This document shows, one piece after another, positions 19,265 to 22,153 of a DNA stretch of 22,153 nt. The DNA is from Actinomycetes bacterium (GTDB taxonomy: Bacteria; Actinomycetota; Actinomycetes; Actinomycetales; Cellulomonadaceae): NCBI GenBank assembly GCA_023389455.1, contig JAEWEJ010000152.1:1-22153 (forward strand). Direction: 5' to 3'. Position 1 is the stretch's first letter. Every line of letters starts with the position of its first letter. The position numbers and the translations under genes were made by a program. Under the pieces are notes generated by a model. The model had not been told where the DNA came from. It searched no databases and saw only the letters and a list, made by a program, of their open reading frames with translations.

Positions 19265-21835
19265 GTGCCTCGTCGCCACCGCCTGCGTGCCGCCCTCGTC
19301 GTCGTCGCCGTCGTCGTCGTGCTCGTCGTCCTGGCCGCCACCGTCCTGACGACCCTCGTCGTGCGGCGGCCGCTCCCTGACCTGCAGGGGTCGCAGACCC
19401 TTGCAGGCCTGGGCGCCGAGGTGGAGGTGACGCGCGACGCACGCGGCGTGCCGACGATCGTCGCCGAGAGCGCGCGCGACCTGTTCCTCGCGCAGGGCTA
19501 CGTGACGGCGCAGGACCGGTTCTTCGAGATGGACCTGCGGCGGCACGTCACCGCCGGTCGGCTCGCCGAGCTCGTCGGCGCTGACGAGGACGCGATCGCG
19601 TCGGACACGATGGTGCGCACCCTGGGATGGCGTCGGGTCGCCGAGCACGAGTGGGAGCTGCTCTCGCCCGCGGCGCGCGACCACCTGCAGGCCTACGCCG
19701 ACGGCGTCAACGCGTACCTCGGGGACCGGGACCCCGGCGCGATCGCGATGGAGTACACGGTGCTCGGCCTGCGGGTGCCGCTGGAGGCACCGGAGCCGTG
19801 GGACCCCGTCGACTCCCTCGCGTGGCTCAAGGCGCTGGCGTGGGACCTGCGGTCGAACTACGACAGCGAGCTGTCGCGCGCGATGACGTACCAGGTCGTG
19901 CCCGACGTCGCCCGTGTCGAGGAGCTGTTCCCGCCGTACCCGCAGGACCGCAACCTGCCGATCGTCGGCGCCTCCGAGGCGGCCGGCACGACGTACCCGA
20001 CGTCCGCCGCGCTCGGGCTGGACCTGGCCGGGCCGGACCTGCAGGCGGCGCTCGCCGCGGCGGACCGGGCGGTCGCGGCGGTGCCGAACCTCGTCGGCGA
20101 CGGGGAGGGCGTCGGCTCGAACTCGTGGGTCGTGGCGGGTGAGCACACCGTCTCCGGGCTGCCGCTGCTCGCGAACGACCCGCACCTCGGCATCTCCGCG
20201 CCGGGGATCTGGACGCAGGTCGGCCTGCGCTGCGCCGAGGTGTCGGACGCCTGCCCGTTCGACGTCACCGGCTTCGCGATGTCCGGGCTCCCCGGCGTCC
20301 TCATCGGGCACAACAGCGGGCTCGCCTGGGGCCTGACGAACATGGGCGCGGACGTCACCGACTTCTTCCTCGAGCGTGTCGACCGCGACACCGTCCGCGT
20401 GGACGACGGCCACGAGCCGATCGAGGTGCGGATGGAGACCATCGAGGTCGCCGGGGGCGAGGACGTGGAGATCGCGGTCCGCAGCACCCGCCACGGCCCG
20501 ATCGTGTCCGACGTGCTCGGGGTGGACGCGGCCGCGCGGGCCCCGGTGCCCGAGGGCGCACCCGGCAACCGGTTCGCCGTGTCCCTCGCGTGGACCGCGC
20601 TCGAGCCCGGCCGGACGGTCGAGGCGTTCTTCGCGATGATGACCGCGCAGGACGCGGACGACGTCGCCGCTGCCGCCACGCTGCTCGACGTCCCGTCCCA
20701 GAACATCGTCTTCGCCACGACGGACGGCCACATCGGGTACCAGGCGCCGGGGCGCATCCCCGTGCGCGCCGCCGTCGACGGGCCCGTGCCGTCGGACGGG
20801 ACCTGGCCGCGCCCCGGGTGGGACTCCCGGTACGACTGGCAGGGCTGGGTGGACCCGGCGCAGATGCCGCGGACGCTCGACCCCGCCGAGGGCTTCATCG
20901 TGGCGGCGAACCAGGCCGTCGCCCCGGCCGGCGTCGGCCCCTACCTGGCGACGGACACGGACTACGGCTACCGCAGCCAGCGCATCCGTGACCGGCTCGC
21001 CGAGACCGTCGCGGCGGGCGGCACCCTGGACGTCGCGTCCATGGCGGAGCTCCAGAACGACCGGCACAGCCCGTTCGCCGCGGTGCTGGTCCCCGCGCTG
21101 CTGCAGGTCGAGCTGGAGGACTCGTTCGACCGGGCGGGCCAGGAGCTGCTGCGCGACTGGGACCGGTCGATGGACGAGGACTCGGCCGCCGCCATGTACT
21201 TCGCCGCCGTGTGGGCGGACGTGCTGGCGCTGACCTTCGCCGACGACCTGCCGGAGGGGCACGCGCCGTCGGGTGACTCCCGCTGGCTCGAGGTGATCCG
21301 GGCGATGCTGGAGAACCCCACCTCACCCTGGTGGGACGACCGCACGACCGCGGGCGTCGTCGAGGGGCGCGACGACGTGCTCCGCCGGGCGCTGGTGTCG
21401 GCACGGCGCGAGCTCACCGCCAAGATCGGCAGCCGGACGGAGGACTGGGCCTGGGGGATGCTGCACGTCGCCGCACCCCGGCACACGCTGCTGGGTGGGC
21501 CCGGGTCGCCGGGCGTCCTGCGGCGCCTGGTGGACCCGACGCCGCAGCACGTCGGTGGCGGCGCGTCCATCGTCGACGCCACCGGCTGGGACGCGTCGAG
21601 CGGGTCGTTCGAGGTCACGTCGGCACCGTCGATGCGGATGGTGGTCGACCTGGGCGACCTGGACTCCTCGACGTGGGTCAACCTCATGGGCGTGTCGGGC
21701 CACCCGGCGAGCGCGCACTACGACGACCAGCTCGAGGCGTGGGCGCAGGGGCGGCAGTTCCCCTGGCCGGCGTCGGCAGCCGCTGTCGAGGCGGACGCCG
21801 TCGACCGGCAGGTCCTGGCGCCGCCGGAGGGCTGA
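19265..21835 (+). CDS. penicillin acylase (S45) family N-terminal-nucleophile hydrolase
   Basis: The 856-residue precursor belongs to the penicillin amidase/acylase S45 family, which self-cleaves into two chains and hydrolyses amide bonds in beta-lactams, acyl-homoserine lactones or related amides. An N-terminal hydrophobic stretch (about residues 9-33) acts as signal anchor. The alpha-chain region includes VTRDARGVPTIVAES, FLAQGYVTAQDRFFEMDLRRHVTAGRLAEL and YADGVNAYL. The beta chain should start at Ser285 in GVGSNSWVVAG, followed by LLANDPHLGISAPGIW, GFAMSGLPGVLIGHNSGLAWGLTNMGADVTDFF and the expected catalytic Asn480 in PSQNIVFATTDGHIGYQAPGRIPVR. Length is normal for the family. Start GTG 19265 is supported by the basic PRRHRLR before the helix and the leaderless -10. 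It converges on the cyclo-ligase gene with 13 bases between. Substrate is not predictable. Confidence 0.92.
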   Translation: MPRRHRLRAALVVVAVVVVLVVLAATVLTTLVVRRPLPDLQGSQTLAGLGAEVEVTRDARGVPTIVAESARDLFLAQGYVTAQDRFFEMDLRRHVTAGRLAELVGADEDAIASDTMVRTLGWRRVAEHEWELLSPAARDHLQAYADGVNAYLGDRDPGAIAMEYTVLGLRVPLEAPEPWDPVDSLAWLKALAWDLRSNYDSELSRAMTYQVVPDVARVEELFPPYPQDRNLPIVGASEAAGTTYPTSAALGLDLAGPDLQAALAAADRAVAAVPNLVGDGEGVGSNSWVVAGEHTVSGLPLLANDPHLGISAPGIWTQVGLRCAEVSDACPFDVTGFAMSGLPGVLIGHNSGLAWGLTNMGADVTDFFLERVDRDTVRVDDGHEPIEVRMETIEVAGGEDVEIAVRSTRHGPIVSDVLGVDAAARAPVPEGAPGNRFAVSLAWTALEPGRTVEAFFAMMTAQDADDVAAAATLLDVPSQNIVFATTDGHIGYQAPGRIPVRAAVDGPVPSDGTWPRPGWDSRYDWQGWVDPAQMPRTLDPAEGFIVAANQAVAPAGVGPYLATDTDYGYRSQRIRDRLAETVAAGGTLDVASMAELQNDRHSPFAAVLVPALLQVELEDSFDRAGQELLRDWDRSMDEDSAAAMYFAAVWADVLALTFADDLPEGHAPSGDSRWLEVIRAMLENPTSPWWDDRTTAGVVEGRDDVLRRALVSARRELTAKIGSRTEDWAWGMLHVAAPRHTLLGGPGSPGVLRRLVDPTPQHVGGGASIVDATGWDASSGSFEVTSAPSMRMVVDLGDLDSSTWVNLMGVSGHPASAHYDDQLEAWAQGRQFPWPASAAAVEADAVDRQVLAPPEG

Positions 21836-21848
21836 CGACCGCGGGCCC

Positions 21849-22151
21849 TCAGGCGCCGGGGTGCTGCCCCGGCGCGACGCGGTGCCAGCCGTCGGGGGTC
21901 GCGACCATGGTGACCGGGCGGTCGTGGGGCTCGCGGGGGAGCACGTCGAGCACCTCGTCCTCGTGCACCAGCGCGATGACGGGTGCGTCGGGCCGGACGT
22001 GCGCGAGCACGCGGTCGTACCAGCCGCCGCCCTGGCCGAGGCGCGCACCCTCACGGTCGTCCGTGCGGCCCAGGATGAACCAGTAGCCGTCGACGTCCAC
22101 CCGCCCCCAGTCGAAGGTCGAATAGACCTGCCGGCCCGGAATTGACGTGAA
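21849..22151 (-). CDS. 5-formyltetrahydrofolate cyclo-ligase, C-terminal part (5' truncated by window end)
   Basis: The last 100 residues of a 5-formyltetrahydrofolate cyclo-ligase (MTHFS) are visible, an enzyme that uses ATP to turn 5-formyl-THF into 5,10-methenyl-THF. The diagnostic motif is GARLGQGGGWYDRVLA, followed by PVIALVHEDEVLDVLPREPHDRPVTMVATPDGW, where EPHDRPV is the typical end block. The frame stays open to the window edge, so the start lies outside. An internal GTG at 22100 is not the start. The part before the motif (DVDGYWFILGRTDDREG) is less typical than in many homologues. The gene is convergent with the acylase gene and has no clear terminator in the 13-base gap. Confidence 0.82.
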   Translation of the reverse strand, partial: FTSIPGRQVYSTFDWGRVDVDGYWFILGRTDDREGARLGQGGGWYDRVLAHVRPDAPVIALVHEDEVLDVLPREPHDRPVTMVATPDGWHRVAPGQHPGA

Positions 22152-22153
22152 GT

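Noticed and set aside
18638..21262. Open frame of 874 codons on the minus strand covering the acylase gene
   Set aside because: Only its last 123 residues (fmdB) are real; the rest is antisense of the acylase gene with no recognisable domains.

Overview
The window is very GC-rich DNA of about three quarters G+C by eye, with GTG and TTG starts and dense non-overlapping genes. Its content (LigD-type polymerase, GH39 glycosidase under a LacI repressor, an FmdB/SAF/MscL block, a large DUF4011-type helicase-like protein) points to an actinobacterium, probably a Cellulomonas-like member of the Micrococcales. That assignment is an inference from protein resemblance. I see no insertion sequence, prophage, CRISPR array, tRNA or rRNA.

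Layout. Bases 2-961 hold the 3' part of a LigD-family end-joining polymerase gene, convergent with a YihY/BrkB membrane protein gene (1026-2192, minus). A LacI regulator (2260-3291, minus) diverges from a GH39 beta-xylosidase-like gene (3448-5079, plus); both promoters carry the same palindromic operator. A strong hairpin separates the glycosidase from a NarL-type response regulator and its histidine kinase (5129-7098, minus, 4-base overlap). A 139-residue protein of unknown function (7183-7602, minus) diverges from a CPBP intramembrane protease (7753-8700, plus), with three 11-bp direct repeats between them. Next come an HTH-TPR regulator (8756-10051, plus) and, just downstream, a 39-codon exported peptide gene (10224-10343). 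A bidirectional terminator and an MFS transporter gene (10423-11718, minus) follow.

The 383-bp gap after the transporter contains a predicted stand-alone small RNA with its own promoter and terminator (about 11862-11984). Bases 12102-16634 encode a 1510-residue UPF1/DUF4011-like helicase homologue in which the ATPase and nuclease motifs appear degenerate. It ends in five 17-bp tandem repeats. A small Pro-rich protein, MscL, a SAF-domain membrane protein and an FmdB zinc ribbon lie on the minus strand (16746-19009). Between fmdB and a penicillin-acylase-family gene (19265-21835, plus) is a perfect CIRCE heat-shock operator. The window ends in the C-terminal part of a 5-formyltetrahydrofolate cyclo-ligase gene.

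Most notable points. (1) The HTH-TPR regulator plus exported mini-peptide looks like an RRNPP-style peptide signalling cassette in an actinobacterium. (2) The large helicase homologue looks like a pseudo-enzyme. (3) There is a C-rich-loop small RNA candidate. (4) At least six genes have a TANNNT hexamer exactly six bases before an ATG or GTG start and no Shine-Dalgarno sequence, the signature of leaderless mRNAs. (5) CIRCE sits over the predicted start point of the fmdB transcript. All are readings of the sequence; no searches or folding programs were run.
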